A DNA stretch of 64,000 bases, taken from positions 3,038,001 through 3,102,000 of the forward strand of contig JALIRH010000039.1 in assembly GCA_023055505.1 (NCBI GenBank). Direction: 5' to 3'. Each line of letters starts with the position of its first letter. The first letter of the stretch is position 1. This DNA is from Callipepla californica brunnescens. Its lineage: Eukaryota > Chordata > Aves > Galliformes > Odontophoridae. Both the position numbers and the translations under genes were made by a program. The notes below the pieces were generated by a model. That model saw only the letters and a list, made by a program, of their open reading frames with translations. It ran no database searches and had not been told where the DNA came from. Shown here piece by piece: positions 1 to 13,786 of this stretch.

Positions 1-3000
1 TTACGTTTCCTTGCTCGAGCTATTAAACTGGTATGCTGGATATACAGTGACATTCAGGAGCCATTCAAAGCTTAAAAGTGATTTCTCCAAGAAACATTTA
101 AGAATAGGTTATAAATGAAATTATGAAACTCTTTAGAAATAAATGGGGAAATCTTTAATTAGGGAAAAAGTCTTCTAAAGTTCATTAATTCTTCTTTCTT
201 TATCAAAAGTCAAGGTCCAAAGTCAGAATGAAACATTCTTAATTTTTCTAGTCAAAGTGACATATTTTTAACAACTAGCCATCATACTTAGGAAATAAAG
301 TAGTTGGATCACTCCTCCTAATAATATACACATCACATCTGAATGCTGCCTGAATGTTGTAGTTTAATAAAATGTATTCAACTGTTGCAAATAAATGTCA
401 AGTGTTATAAAATTCAATTATATTTTTGATACAATACAACATGCATTGGGAATGAATTAAAAAAAAACCACTGAAGTATTATGCAAAACCATTAATTCTA
501 TATTTCACCAGTGTGATTTAAGATTACTGAAAATAGATCCTGTTAGTCATTTTCACTGACACATGTTGTGTTACAGTGCCAGCTTTACTGTAGAGTTGCT
601 TGGAGTCTTTACAGAGCAGTAATACACAGATTTGCTTTTAAGTTCTCATATAATCAGAATTAATGAAGGCTTTAATAACAGGCTTTTTATTTACTTATTC
701 ACAGATGCAAATACATGAGCAATGTTGTGATACTTTCAGCTAAATTTAAATGCATTCTAATCAATTCTAAATGAGTGGTAAACCACTTAATCTCAGATCT
801 TTATAATTTCAAGATATTTATGTATAAAGTATGCTCTTTTGTTTGGGATTTGCCTCTTAGATCTTTTACTCTTTTCATCATCTGCAGTTTAATTTTTATA
901 TAGAGATGTCTATGACTGTGTGCACTTAATGTAAATGCATCCATCCTTATTCTGGAGTGCGGTGCAAAGAAAACAAGTAATTGTCCACGCTAGATTGGAG
1001 GGGGCAAAAATATAAGTGGTTACTGGGAGGCTGTTCAGAAGTGCCAAAGAACTGTAGCACAACATTGCAGTGGGGCTTTTAATTGCAATTTAAAGGATCT
1101 GGAGCTACATAATGAGCTCTGTTTTTGACGTTTCTTTTAACAATTACCCTTTTTAAACAGCAACATTTTTGAGATGCATACTTTGTTTTGCAAGAAGAGA
1201 TTCCGACCTTGTGGCATCTATTTGCTTGCACTTATGTCCACCATTCATTTAAAAACAACCAACAGATTCCTCAAAACAAAGCCAAGAGGGGATGTTCACG
1301 TGGCTTAGTTTTGTGTACCTCAGAGAGTCATGTCAGGAACGGACCAACCTCTGTAGGCTGCTGTTAGTGTTGCTGGAGGCAGGGTGTGATGGCAAGACTT
1401 CTTGAGAGGGGGGTGTGAACAGAAGGCTCTCTCGGTGCTGAGAATTACACTCAGGTTGACTCTGTTAGGGAAGCTTTAGGAAATGTATGTTTCAAGAACC
1501 CAACTTGGAGGTAACTGCGTTCTGCATTTTGAAATTCCAAGTGTTTTTGTAGCTGTTGGTTGAAATGGAACTTCAGAAATAGCAGCAGGGCTTCGGAAGG
1601 ATTGCTGCAAAGGTTTAAAGTAGCACAACAGGATAAAAACTGTGATGCTCTGTTATTCTTTCTTACTTTCCACCCACCTCAAGTTATGATAACGTCTTAG
1701 AAATCCTATTGAAGTACCAGTGTATGCTGACCCGCTTCAGTCACTTCTTGTGGGAGAATGGTGACTGTTATCTGCAGGGCTTAAGAACCCCTGAAATCCT
1801 GCTCATACAGATGTGTTTGCATGGGGGTCTGTTATGACAGTGAGCAGTGCCAGATGTGCTGCAGAACTGCAGCAATGCTAATTAGAGACCAGGCTGCTCA
1901 CGGTGCTGTGGAAGTATCTTCCTACTGCCTTCTATTAATGTCTAGTACTCAGTTGGAAGCACAAGGCTTTTACCTTTCCATCGTGATTTGGATTATAAAG
2001 TGAGATGGAGTGTTGAGCATTCTCATGGTACATCATTTCCACATTTAGTCATCTTGTTTCTTAAGACTGAGCTTGGGTCTTGTGCTTCAGTTGTCTAAAA
2101 TGCTGCAGTTCCCACGTCGTGCCCAGAGAAAACAGTATTAATGAAAGTAGTGAGGTAGAAGAGGCGTCCGAGTACTTAGAAAACTGAATGCTGAGATCGA
2201 GAAATTATTACTCCGGTGTATGAATTTTTAATGGGCTGTCTTTCTAATAATGTCTCATCTATCAAATAAATGATAAGCACATCCCAAGTGACTTGCAGGA
2301 TATTCCCAGAAATGTACAAGCATAATTCCAATGCCTATATATTTTAATGAACTAATTACAAATTAATTATACCAATTATGCATAATCAATAGTATCGCTA
2401 CTTTGTCCTGTGTTTTCTTTCCTCTGTCTTGAGGGATTTAAGTGCTCAAGACAGAGCCTTCTCATTAATTAATTAAGGTTCTTTTTGAAGGACTGTTCAG
2501 TTGCTCCTAAAACTTTGGGTTACTGTTAAAGAGATGGAGTAGGTTTAGTCTTTTTATTATGAAGGCTGTATTTGTACAGGGTACTGTTCAGCTTCACGTG
2601 GTCACTGGATAAAAAGATCTTTTTTTCTCTTCTGCTGAATGTCCTAATTTCTCATTATATAGCAGAAGATCTTAAAATCTTTGAAACTGGTTTCTTGCTG
2701 GCAAGGTTAATGCTGGATGAGAAGGGAGGTGGATGAGGAGGGCTGATCTTGTGCTGTATTTCTTGAAATGCTCGGCTTCACCGGATTTCTTTTTTCCCCG
2801 GAGTGTTACGGCTTATTTAGAATAGCAAACATCAAAGAACGATTTGAATGGAATCTTCTGTGTATTTTTCTGCCGTTGCCGCTGTGTTGGGATCCTGTCA
2901 TAGCCAGGTGTTGCCTTTTCTTACTAACACGTGGATGACAGGTCTGCAGAGGGAGGTGCACATCCCTGCAGGTGGACTCTGTGTGCTTCCCCAGCTGATA

Positions 3001-6000
3001 GGCATCGCCAGCCCCAGGGGCCTGAGTGGCAGCATCCTTGCTGACCATCCTGCCTCAAACAAGGAGCCTGCCCTGCTCCTGGCCATTAAAAAGGTGTGCT
3101 GTTTGGTCCTCTGGCCAATTTCTCCACAGAGTAATACAACTCTACCTCCCTTAATTTCCCTGCAATTTCACTTGGAGAAGTTGCTCTCTTTTTCACCTCT
3201 TAACTAACTTTTATGTAGTGTTGCTGGCGCAGTTAGCGGCAAGTAGGTCTTGATGGTGAGTGGGGGACCTGGTGTACTGTGCAGAGTGCTTTGGGAGCAA
3301 CTCTGATGCAGAGGGCTACACCAATAGATGTGAAATCATCTTGTTAGTCACCTTGTCTAGCCTGGAGCTAAACCTTCTAGCCAATAAGTCAAGAACTGAG
3401 CCATGTTTACTGAGAAACAACTCATTATCTTACAAAGAAGTGGAAAATGGAGGAGGGCACAATGCGTCAGCAGGTTAAATACAGGAGAAATGCCACATAA
3501 AACTGATTGCCATCACAGGAGGCAGAGTGAGAGGAAGGAAAACTCACATGTTTGAGAGGTGGAAGTGATCACAGTAGTATAAAGGGTATATTGAGTAGCC
3601 CTAAAACAGTGCTTAGCAAAGACCCTGTGCATGCAGGCAAATAGATTCTGTCAGTAATGTTTTACAGAAATATTGGAAAAACCACAGGTAGCTGAATTGC
3701 AGATTTCTTGAGGCAGTATTGACCAGAAGGGAACTTGAATGGTCTGATGAGCTTTTATCAAATTAAACAAAAAGCTGAATGGACTTTATGTGGAGCTTAA
3801 TTTACTGTACTTTGAAGTCAGAGTATTTTAAAGCAGCTGTTTTCAAGTGTGCAAGACTGAAGAGGATGAGGGGTGGGATAGAGAGGGCTGACATTTCGCA
3901 TAGCTCACACGAGATGCTGCTTCACTGTAAGCTGTGCTTTTGAAAGGCAAGGCCCAGTGTCTGGCACTGCCGCCCCATGGATCTGTGGGGTGCAGGAGCC
4001 TGCAGGGTCAGCTGTGCCAATGTGTGTGTAAATGACTGCCCTTCTGTGCAAGCAGTGACAGGCATATCCACAGGGTATGAGCCGTGTGCTACCCGGACCT
4101 GGAGCAGCGTGAAGTGTGCCTGCCTTCACCCTCCTGGGTCAGTGCTTAGCAGGCTTTCACTTTGATCTAGCCATAGGGACTCCACAATCTTCTTATTCTT
4201 GGGCTTATCTTCATTATCATTACCAGTATTTTCTTACTGTTGAGCTAAAGTCTTTCTTGCTGCACATTCAGCAGGTTGTGTTTTGCCCTTTTCCCAGGGA
4301 GCATGGGAAACAATCATTTTCTTTTTTACAGCAAAATCACTCGCAGTCATTCACGACAGGAAGTGAAGCAATTTAAGCGTCCCCAAATATCTTTTCTCCT
4401 TTCTTTATGCCCCAAACAAACAGACTCCAGATGTAGAATGACAAAAAAGCAGACTGACTTATTCGTAGAAGGTGGTATCCAACCAGATTATTCTTTTTTT
4501 CTCTTTTGGACTGTCCGACAGCGAGGTGGCTGGAATGCTTTGACGAGTTGCTGGCTAAACATTTGCCCTCTTGTGATAATTTGAGCTTTGTCTGTCTTGT
4601 GATAAGTTTGTTATGAACAAAGGAGCATATTCATGTCCTTGTTAAGCACATTTTCACCTGATCATGTGATGGAAACCTGTGGCTCACTAGCAAAAGCTGC
4701 ACAGCTGTATTAAAAAGCAGTTTTACAATGGCTATCAGCTTGGTACTGGGAAAACTGATAAAGGCTGCTTTTCTCCCATCTCTACAACCCATCCACATTC
4801 ATTAACATCAAAGTTCGGTAAGCCTCAGTACCAACTGTGTTGGTACTCATCTCACGGAGGATTTGCTTCTCTTCCCCTATGGGAAAGTTCTGCATCCTTT
4901 AAATCATATTAAGCTGCTTCATTTGTGAAATAATTCTTAATAGTGTGTCATGAATTGAATTCCATGTAGCTTTTTGAAAAATTCTCTTGGAGTTCAGCTT
5001 AACTACTACTTTTCAGGACTGAAGAGCTGGTGAATGCAACTGAGCGCATTCCTGGTGAAGTTTCTAGGGTGTTCATGATCAGTGGTTTCCAAACCTCAGT
5101 ATGACAGTACGAAAGGCACTGGGAGACCAGAAACCACTTCAATAAGAGACTACGTATCTCAGCATAAGATACAGACAGATACGCAGGAAATGATTACTTA
5201 GGTAGAGCAGCTGAAGTACTTGGATGCGGGAAGACGCATTGGGGCTTGGGTGTACCCTGAAGTTGTGCTTGAGGGAATTATCAGTCTGACTTGGAGTGAG
5301 AAGGCAGGGAGGAATCTCGTGCACAGAGTGGTGTGGCATGTCCTGCAGGCAGCTCTCCTGCACAGACTCTGCCTTTTGTGGGCAGCAGCCACAGGGCTGG
5401 GAGCAGTACCTGAGTCTGCAGGGAAACCGCAGCGTGACTTACAACTCCTGGTGTTCTCTGGTGTGTCACACATCCTTGAAATAAATGCTAAGCAATATTA
5501 TTATGTACCTTTAGAAATGTTTTCCCTGTTCTCTCATGTTCTACCAATCTGGTTGTTCTTTTTCATTTCCTGCTAGAAAGAATAGCTTTTAATAAAAACA
5601 AAAAACCCCAAACCAAGGAAATTCATTATTATTCCGCAGGTGTCTTCTGCCAGCGAGAGGAGGCGAGAAGTTAAAGGGCCAAAACTGTAGTTTGACTCTT
5701 CTATTATAAACACTTAGCAAAGGGTAAGAAAATACAGACAAGACCAGAGGAAGCTCTGTAATGGAGCACTGCTGGGCATTCAGTGAGCGTGTTGAGACAG
5801 AGGAGCATGTAAAAGCTCAACCCAGGCAGCTCTGAATCTGTTGCTCTGAACTGAGATCAGAAGTGCATGTTGATGGATAAGCGTGAAGATTTCTGAAAAT
5901 TCATGGAAGTTATGAGGTATTCTTTCTTAATACCTTGCCCCCATATGTATCTCCCCCAAATCTGAATAGCATTGTTGGACCCGGAGCTTTTCTGCCTGCT

Positions 6001-9000
6001 CTCCCTGCTTTTCATAGTGGCCTCAGAATTCTCAGCAGCCTTTTTGCTCATCATTCTGTCTTCTCCATCCGTACTGTTGCAAGCCTTCTTTGGCCCACCT
6101 CACAGTTTGCAGATCCTCACTGCAGAGTGGGGGGGGAAAAAAAAAAGCTATCTCCTGTCTTGCTTTGTTTCTTTTGAAGGTTTTTCTGTAGCAAATTTTC
6201 CATAATTCATGCGTTTGCTCTTTAGGATGCAGGGTCTCCATGCAGAGAGCTCTAGTCTATCTGAAAACACACACTGCACTGCCGTGGGCTAACAGTGTTG
6301 AGGTCAGCACACCTACCTGATGGAAGTGCCTGCCTGGCTGTCTGAGTGGATTGTTGGAATCTGAAAGCTGATCAAACTCAGTATGTGCATTAAGACCATT
6401 GGCTATAAGTTATGCAGGTTGCAATTTTTCCCTTGGCATGCTGGTATTTTTTTCTCACACATCTTTATCCCTCCTTTTATCTCATCACACAGTGGCTTTC
6501 CTCCATTTCCTTATGAGTTCAGGTTTTTTTTTTTTCCTTATCTCTCTGGCTTTTCCCTGTAGTCAGCACTCAGTGTGTTTTTTCTGGAGCTGGAAGTCTG
6601 AAAGTCTAAGCTATTAAGAGACTAATGAATGTAATCCCTGTGACTTTCTCTCTGTTGAGAGCAAATATGAAAGGTGGATGAAACCTTAAGTTGACTGAAA
6701 AGTTTGATAAATTAAAAGATAGTGACATGTGCACGAGTCCGCTGCACAGTGCCACTTTCAGAACTGCCACAGTCAATGCCTATCTTTCATCTTATAATTT
6801 GAGAATAACAGTAGAGTGGAAATGCTTTCTCTTTTGATCGTTCTCTGGAGGCACTTCTGTCCCAGGTACCTGCTGGGCAGATGAGCACTGGCTTCGTGGT
6901 GCTGCTGCAGCTCTGCCAGCCCTGCACTGCTCTGTGTGGTGCTCCTTCTTGCTGTGGAAGCGCTACGTGACTTTGGATGGCAGGCAGTGAAAGCCCAGTG
7001 TGGGAAATCATTGTGCCACTTACACTTATTTTCCTGTTATCTCTTCTCCTTTTAGGTGTGGCTCTGTTTTTTTTTTTTTCTTTTCCTCTGCGAGTTCCTG
7101 TTTCTTTGCTGACATTTCCCACAACTGAAGTTTTGATTAATGCTGGCTGCACCCCTAAGCTTTATAAATACTTTGCTTTATTCCCTTACTGCAGATCAGT
7201 AGTTATCCAGTGCTTTGCCTTGCACCACAATGAAGTTCAGTCATCTTCCTTGGATGCTTGTATTTAAGTTTGTGTTACTTTAGCACATGGGCTTGTGTTT
7301 GTTTGGTACAGCCAGAGGCTGTTTGTGTTGTGTAGGCTTCTAAGTAGTCCGGCTGACTTCAATCTAACAGGAGTGGGAGAAGCAGAAAGGAGTCTTAAAT
7401 GCTTTTCATTTGTCTGCTCGCCCACAGTACCTCGAGTACCTTGAAAAACGGCATATCTAACAAAAACTGAGTATGTTCTCAGGGAAGGGTTTTTTGAGAC
7501 CTTAGAGTACCTTCATCAGTTCTTAAGATCAACGCCTGTAATTCTGCTGATGGTGCATGACCAGAAGGTTTGGACCTGGAGTCTCCCTGAGGCCACCTGA
7601 GGGAAGTGGATCTCGTACACTGCCAGTTGCACCTCTCCTCTGCTCAGTAAGGCAGTGTTTCAGGCTTTGAAAGGAGTGTGGGTTCATTCTTTCTTCCCTC
7701 TTTCTTCAGTCTTGCACACTGTTTCTATGCATGCAGAGGATGGCTCCAAAAAGGCAGCGAGCCACACTCCACAAAGTGAGAGCACGGATGAGTGTCAGGA
7801 ATGGTATCACAGCACTGAGCATATGCATAAATGACTTTATATGCTGTTCTGCCTTTGTTCTACCTAAATAGTAAGAAGAACATAAAGGCGCTTGCCTGGT
7901 CCTTTTGCTTGTTGATGTTTGTGTGCTCCTGGTACAGTATGCTGCAGTGCTGTGTTGGGGAAGCTTTCAGTCTGGTATCTCACTCACTGCAGACTGGGAG
8001 GGTTTTAAATATGTATATGTATGTTAGACCTGGAAGTGGTCCCATGCAAAATGTAATGAAGCTGAGCTGCTCTGACCTCTGAGCTCTAACATGTGTTTGT
8101 TTTGGCTCTCTCGCAAAAACCTGCAGTATACAAATTGGCACTTGTAAAATTGTTCAGATAAATCAAAATTGGTACAGGAAAAAAAGTTTCAAACTGTTTC
8201 TTTTGGGATTCTTTGCCATGCTATTTTTGATGTGTGTTTTCAGAGCAGTGTTTGTGTGGCAGCAGGCAGTTTGTTGCTCGAAGAAAGCTAAAATATTCTA
8301 GGAAGTCGGGCTAGCTGAATTTAGATCTTAAATGATGCCAAAACTAATATAGCCTGCAAGTGAGTGAGAGTGACTTTGTGCAGTAAATGTCAGTCACCCG
8401 CAGCTTTGCCTTACATTTCCATAGGAGCCTCTAAAGCAGGAAAACGCCAAGCAAACCCCAGCAATGCGGTAGCTGCCTGCACCCAGCGGAGCTCCAGCAC
8501 ACACCGCCTGTGGGCCCAGGGGCTCCGAGCTGCAGCCTGAGGGTGGGCTCCGGGCCGGGCCCGTGCTGCCCTCTGGGGCCTGCTGCGGGAAGCTCAGCGC
8601 TTGCAGGGATGCTGTAAACCCCTTCTTAGCCTTTCCACTTTCCAGGAGAGGTGATCTGCATTGGTTATGTTTCCAGACTTGTTTCCCGAGGAGCTCTGGT
8701 CGCTAAGCAAATGTGAACCCTCGGTGTTTTTGCCCAGCATCGCTGCTCAGTTCTTTGCTTGAAGCCACGTTACACACCCCGACAACATTGCTCACAGGGC
8801 TCTGTTTACTCAGTGCTCCTGGGGCTCCTAACGTATTTGCAGAACTCGGGTTTTTAAGAGGTTCTGTATGACCCCAAATGTGGGGGTCCCAGAGGCAGCA
8901 GAGGCCGCGGCCCATGCCTGACTCTGAGCGCTGCTAAATGGATCCAGAACCAACGAGGCTCCGAGAAGGAAGGGAAAAATGTGACACCTGGACTCTAGGA

Positions 9001-12000
9001 AACGCTTGTGGATTTTGATGAGGAGCGGAAGGGGGAAGAGAAGAACTACGGTTTAGTGTTGTTATATATTCGGTGTGCTAAGTATGGATAAATTGTGACT
9101 GTTTTAAACAAGTCGCTATACTTTGTGACTGGCTCAGGAGAGCGGCAGCTATAGCGTCCTGCTTCCTCAGAGGGTGACCCAGAGCCCTTAGGGTTGAATT
9201 AATGCATTAAATAATTCTTTCAGCATTAATTCAAGTGGCAAATATCCTTTTGTAATACTTGATTGTTTTCATTATTATTGTTACTATTATTATTTACCTT
9301 TTTAGAAGAAGTTTGTATTGGTGCCTGAGAGTGAGGAGGCTTTGTTTCCTGATCGCATTAGTTACCAGTCTGATTCCTTTTTCTCACTGCTTATAAATGA
9401 TTCCTTTGTGCAGTAAACAGAAGTTAAAAGTTTCTCACTATAGATTCACGCCCATTCTAGGAAGACCAGCTTACTCAGGGATGCCCTGTGCACACTCTAT
9501 AACAGTTATAATGTGTGTGTGGAAGGATAAAAACTGCTTAAACCGTTGGCATTGTGTCACTGGTGTATTCCAGCACTGTACCATCCCAGCAGCATCTCAG
9601 CTCTGGGTTCGGGTTGAGGGTTCCTTTCCAGTCTGTAACAACATCCAAGTCAGTAAGCAGACTGAAACGCAGGCCTGACTGCTGGTGACTGAAAATTGCT
9701 ATGAGCTGGCCTGCTGTAGGCCAGGTGAAATGAACCAGAAGCCTTTGGTAAATGTGTGCAGTCAGTGTTGACCTCGAATGGCTCTGGCTGGTCTGTTAGC
9801 ATGGGGGAGCCTGGCAGGGCTCTCTGCGATTGAACTTCCCTCTTGCAGTTAGTATAGTAAGAAAGAATCTGTTTTTCAGCCAGCTGCTGAAGAAAAGAAA
9901 AGCCCACTCATTTCAGCTGTACGTTGTTTGCAAGATATGAATTCAGTGTTTACTGTCTTGTTTTAGCAGGCGTTGTTCTTCAGGTGCATTTGGGCTTGAG
10001 TGTAAATCGTATTGCTGAGTTCCCAGAAAAACATCACTCCTTTGTTTTGGTAAGGAAAGCACGGTGCAATCCACAGTTGTAGTCACCCCGAAGTTATAAA
10101 GAATATATAGAAAAGGTTACACCTTCAAACTGAGTAGGTCTGTCTTCACATGTGGCTTTTGTTACGTTTCTTGTGGCAGTAGCGTGGTGATTCACAGTTC
10201 TGGTAACAGACATTTGGGGTTTTTACGGCAGTGCCCGCATTACAGTCTTAACCCTGTCACTGTGCAGTTTGCATGGCTCTTCTCTTCCTGTACAATAGCT
10301 CCCTCTGCTTGAAAACAGCAGTGTAATTATAACCCTTGCTTTGTGTTCACCTGATCAACGATTTTTAATACAGCCCCCCTTTCAAAAGATTTCTTCTGCT
10401 GCTTTTTGTTCTGATATATGGCTTATGCTCCTGCACATGAGGTGTTACAAAGCAGTGCTGATAACCGTGGTGCTCTAAAAACATTGCTGCATGGGAACTG
10501 TGTACGTTTGCAGGAACCCAGTCATTTTTCATTTTAACAGGAGGATTAGAGTTGGTTGGAACACTTTTTCAGCTAAACTAAATCTACCAAAGCATACTGA
10601 TTTTACTAATGCCAAAATGTTTTGATTTCAGTGAAAGTTTAGGTGAAAACAGGACTTTTTGTCATCAGAAACGTGGTGGTTAGGCCGCTGACCTTGAGTA
10701 TCCATACAGGAGAAGCTGATGGTGAGGTTCCCATGTGCTGTTTAAGTGATTCTGATCTGGAACCAAAAGGAAAAACTTTGAATCAGGCAGAAGAGAATGT
10801 GAACCTGGCTCTCCCACCTTCTCAGTCAGTGCCATAATTACTGGACCTGTCCTTCATTTGCAAATATTTTGTCAGCTTATCTGCATCGGTAAAGATGAGT
10901 GCTGGTTTTGTTTTGTTCAATTTTTTTTTTTAATCAATATAGCTAAGCCAGCAAAAGTCACAGTATAAAAGCTGTTGTGTCAGCAGAGGTGCAGTTCTGC
11001 TGAGAGCGCGTTCACCCGTTTAGGAAACCAGCACAAACCTTGCTTGCCATGGCAAGATGAGCCCATGATAAAAAATAAACTTGCTGGTTAAGTTCGATTA
11101 GCAAAGCCTTCCTAACATGGTCCATCTTCCTTGCTTCGAAAGGGCTGCATTGATACGGTCCTGATTTTGGCAAAGAAGTCTAAAAGGTTATGTTTATTTT
11201 ACATCGGAGAAGAGCCCCAAATCAAAACCATTTCCAAAGTGTGTGTCCGATGGTCTGCTTCTTCTGTGCTCAGCTGTCATCAGGATGGCTGTGTTGGGAA
11301 GGGCAGGTGAAGCTAACTGCACGCAAACCTTTTTTTTTTCTTTTTTTTTTTTTTAATCTTCTTGGAACCTTTGAACTTTTTGGACTTCAGGCATTTTTCA
11401 TTATTATTATTATATTGATATTTTATTTTTATCGTTATCATTATTTTTAACTTCTAGTCATTCCCAAGGTGTACACAGAATGTGAATAGCTTGGTATCTG
11501 AACCAAATGAAATCCTCTCGGATCTGTGTTGCATGACTTGGGTCTGAGCACAAGCAGTCAGGCAGCCCTGAATGAGAGCCCTGCCACTCATTCAGTAGGC
11601 AGAACACTGTTGTGCAGCAGAGGGAAGTTGCTGGGCTTGATTATTGAGATGTGATACCAGCAAGGAATCCTCTTCCTACCGTGCGGACACCTAATGCTTG
11701 TGCAAATTGTAAAATGGGGGGATTAAGCAGTAGAGCAGGAGAGAGTTATTATGAGCGTACATAACTTAAATTCAGCTTCAGCGTGCCTCTTCCAGCCGAA
11801 CTCAGGCAATTTGCACACATTACATTCATTGCCTCATATGTTTGTACATACCTTTAAAAAATATATATTCACTTGGAAAACAGTGTGGAGTTATATAAAG
11901 GAAAAAAACATTCCTGTTTTCAAATTAACACTGAGGTGTAAATTCGTGGTGGTCTCTGTGATTTGAATGTTGCTTTTTTTGATCCCTCCCATGCCTTGAA

Positions 12001-12915
12001 TAAGATGCAAGTCCCGAGGGGGAGGAATAGTATGTGATTATGCTCTTGGAGATATAGTGCATACACGGAATGTTTCTGAACTTTGAGGACTCAGCAAAGG
12101 GGAGAAAAACTTCTAATTAAAAAATAAGAAAATTCTGTACCTTCCTGTCACAATGTAATCACTTTTGATGATTTCGTTGGATTGAGAATGGTTTTTTAAA
12201 TGTCTGAATGTATTCTAGAAGTGGTTCCTGAGACAATGCAGAGGTAAATACTGGGAAAGAAAAAAAGGTATGAAAAGTGGTATCCTCGCATTAGTTCACG
12301 GCCTTTCCAACATTTGTATTGTTGACTACTTCACATCCCTTTTTCTGTGTCTTCATTAATGATCTTGATGATTACTCTTCTGACCCTCTGTTCTCAGGGA
12401 ACCTTCATGCACTAATTGCTTTCTATAAGTTGTCTGCGGGTCTTGCAAAGCAAAACAGTAGTTTGATAAACCCACAGTGCTGTTTCTTGGATGTTGCGAC
12501 TTCAGTTCTCTAACTTGAATTAAATTTCTAACCTTGCAGTGTTTTTTTGTTTGTTTATTTTTAGCAAATGTCGCTCAGGATGGTTATTTTATGTAACACT
12601 AACACAGAACAGACTGGACAGAGGGCTGTGGAAGAGTGCCAGTGTTGTTGTTCTATTTCCAGGTTGGCCTGACTGTTTCTCTGCATGTGAGAAGAAGGGA
12701 GGCAGGGCATCAGTCAGCTTTAGAATTTAAGATTTCTTAATGGATTAAGCAAGGGACAGACTACCTTCCTGCAGCAAACCTGTTTGTAAACTCCAAACTC
12801 TGGCTGTATTGAAAGAGTTAGCAAGCCTCAGTTTGGTGGTATGAGATGAAGAACATGCTTAACTCCTCTTTATGCATCCAAAATAATCATCACCTTTCTG
12901 GGGATTCTTTTTCAG
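1..12915 (+). other. PATJ: Upstream PATJ intron (3' part)
   Basis: No exon is recognisable in these 12.9 kb. The preceding PATJ exon should encode the first strands of PDZ5, and I did not find it, so it probably lies left of the window. The stretch holds AT-rich sequence, T-rich tracts (around 11332-11354), ATT-type simple repeats near 9271-9297 and 11400-11415, a perfect 12-bp inverted repeat at 9194-9234, and a GC-rich CpG-bearing patch near 8460-8600. The open frames present are short, lack family resemblance and look like chance. Confidence 0.7.
9194..9234. repeat. Perfect 12-bp inverted repeat, homeodomain-like
   Basis: TTGAATTAATGC at 9194-9205 is matched exactly by its reverse complement at 9223-9234, with a 17-base spacer. 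Both arms hold an ATTAAT/ATTAATT core. It could form a hairpin or be a paired binding site; function is unknown. Confidence 0.8.
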
Positions 12916-13125
12916 GATCCCTTGGATCCGACGAGAACAGCCATTGTGATCAGCTCTCTGGTGGCAGGTGGAGTAGCTGAACGTGGTGGTGAGCTTCTGC
13001 CAGGTGACCGCTTGGTATTTGTAAATGAGAAGTATTTAGACAGCACGACTTTAACAGAGGCAGTCGAGGTGTTGAAATCTGTGCCCCCAGGAAGAGTTTC
13101 TCTTGGAATCTGCAAACCATTGGTG
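12916..13125 (+). CDS. PATJ: PATJ exon: second part of PDZ5
   Basis: This 210-nt exon (70 codons, phase 0 at both ends) follows a TTTTTCAG acceptor and ends before a GTAAGT-like donor. It encodes most of PDZ5 after the carboxylate-binding loop. Visible elements are [15 protein letters not shown], the [19 protein letters not shown] turn-strand segment, helix B ([10 protein letters not shown]) and the final strand ([10 protein letters not shown]). Human PATJ has DPLDPTRSVIVIRSLVADG at the same place, with the same exon start. The first residue of helix B is Leu, not the His typical of class I PDZ domains, and the human protein shares this. The GLGFS-type loop is in the preceding exon, outside the window. 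Confidence 0.95.
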
Positions 13126-13666
13126 GTAAGTGCTTAAATTTTTTCTCGTTCTGTGATGTGCTTTAATTCAAGAGTGTAAATTCAAATAGATTTTTTTTTT
13201 TTTTTTCTGGAATCTGGGCTTAGGAACAGGTAAGAGTTTACTTGAGAGGGCTGTGGTGTTGGTTTTCAAGGACAAGCAGACAAAACTAATTGAAGCGAAG
13301 CACCAACTGGTATAAAGTGCTTGTAATTCAAAATGGTAGCAGAGTGGTGAATTAAGAATGTTGGAAGGCCATTAAATATGCTTTTTCCTTTTCTGAGAAA
13401 GTGATATTTCATTGTTCATATCCTCATATTTGTCTTTCCTATGCATTTTTGAAACAATATATGTACTAATATCTTAAAAGAATAGAGGCTGTTGTCTTTA
13501 CCTGCTCCATCTGTGACTTCCCTTTTTAATCTTCCTGTAACTTTTTTTTTTCCACCTTCTTCTCAAATGTCTGTTTCTCCCTTTTCCATTTAGTTGAAAA
13601 ATTTGAACTTTTTGGGTCTTTTTTGGTGTTGTTTTCCTGACTTACAATTTTGATCGCTTTTCTTAG
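13126..13666 (+). other. PATJ: PATJ intron, PDZ5 to linker
   Basis: A 541-nt intron with a GTAAGTG donor and a TTTTCTTAG acceptor. It holds a long T tract near 13190-13206 and a pyrimidine-rich 3' half. Nothing else is seen. Confidence 0.9.
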
Positions 13667-13786
13667 GGGGAAAGAAAGGAGGAAGAGAACATGCATAGTG
13701 TGGATACCAGTAATGTGAAAACTGGCCCTGGATCTCCAGAACCAAGAGACAATATCAACTTCTCAATAATCCTTGAAGCACCACAG
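13667..13786 (+). CDS. PATJ: PATJ exon: linker after PDZ5
   Basis: A 120-nt exon (40 codons, phase 0 at both ends), between TTTTCTTAG and a GTATCTG donor. It starts GERKEEENMHS and ends with NINFSIILEAPQ. Human PATJ has an acidic stretch followed by DINSSLILEAPKGFRDE in the corresponding place, so the end is conserved while the first two thirds have drifted. It is predicted to be disordered linker with no domain. Read past the donor, an unspliced frame continues briefly into the intron; that is read-through, not a separate gene. Confidence 0.9.

Noticed and set aside
10643..10837. 64-codon open frame considered as the missing PDZ5 upstream exon
   Set aside because: The peptide lacks the expected EVKIVELVKD/GLGFS-type PDZ strand and loop and ends in a stop without a suitable donor.
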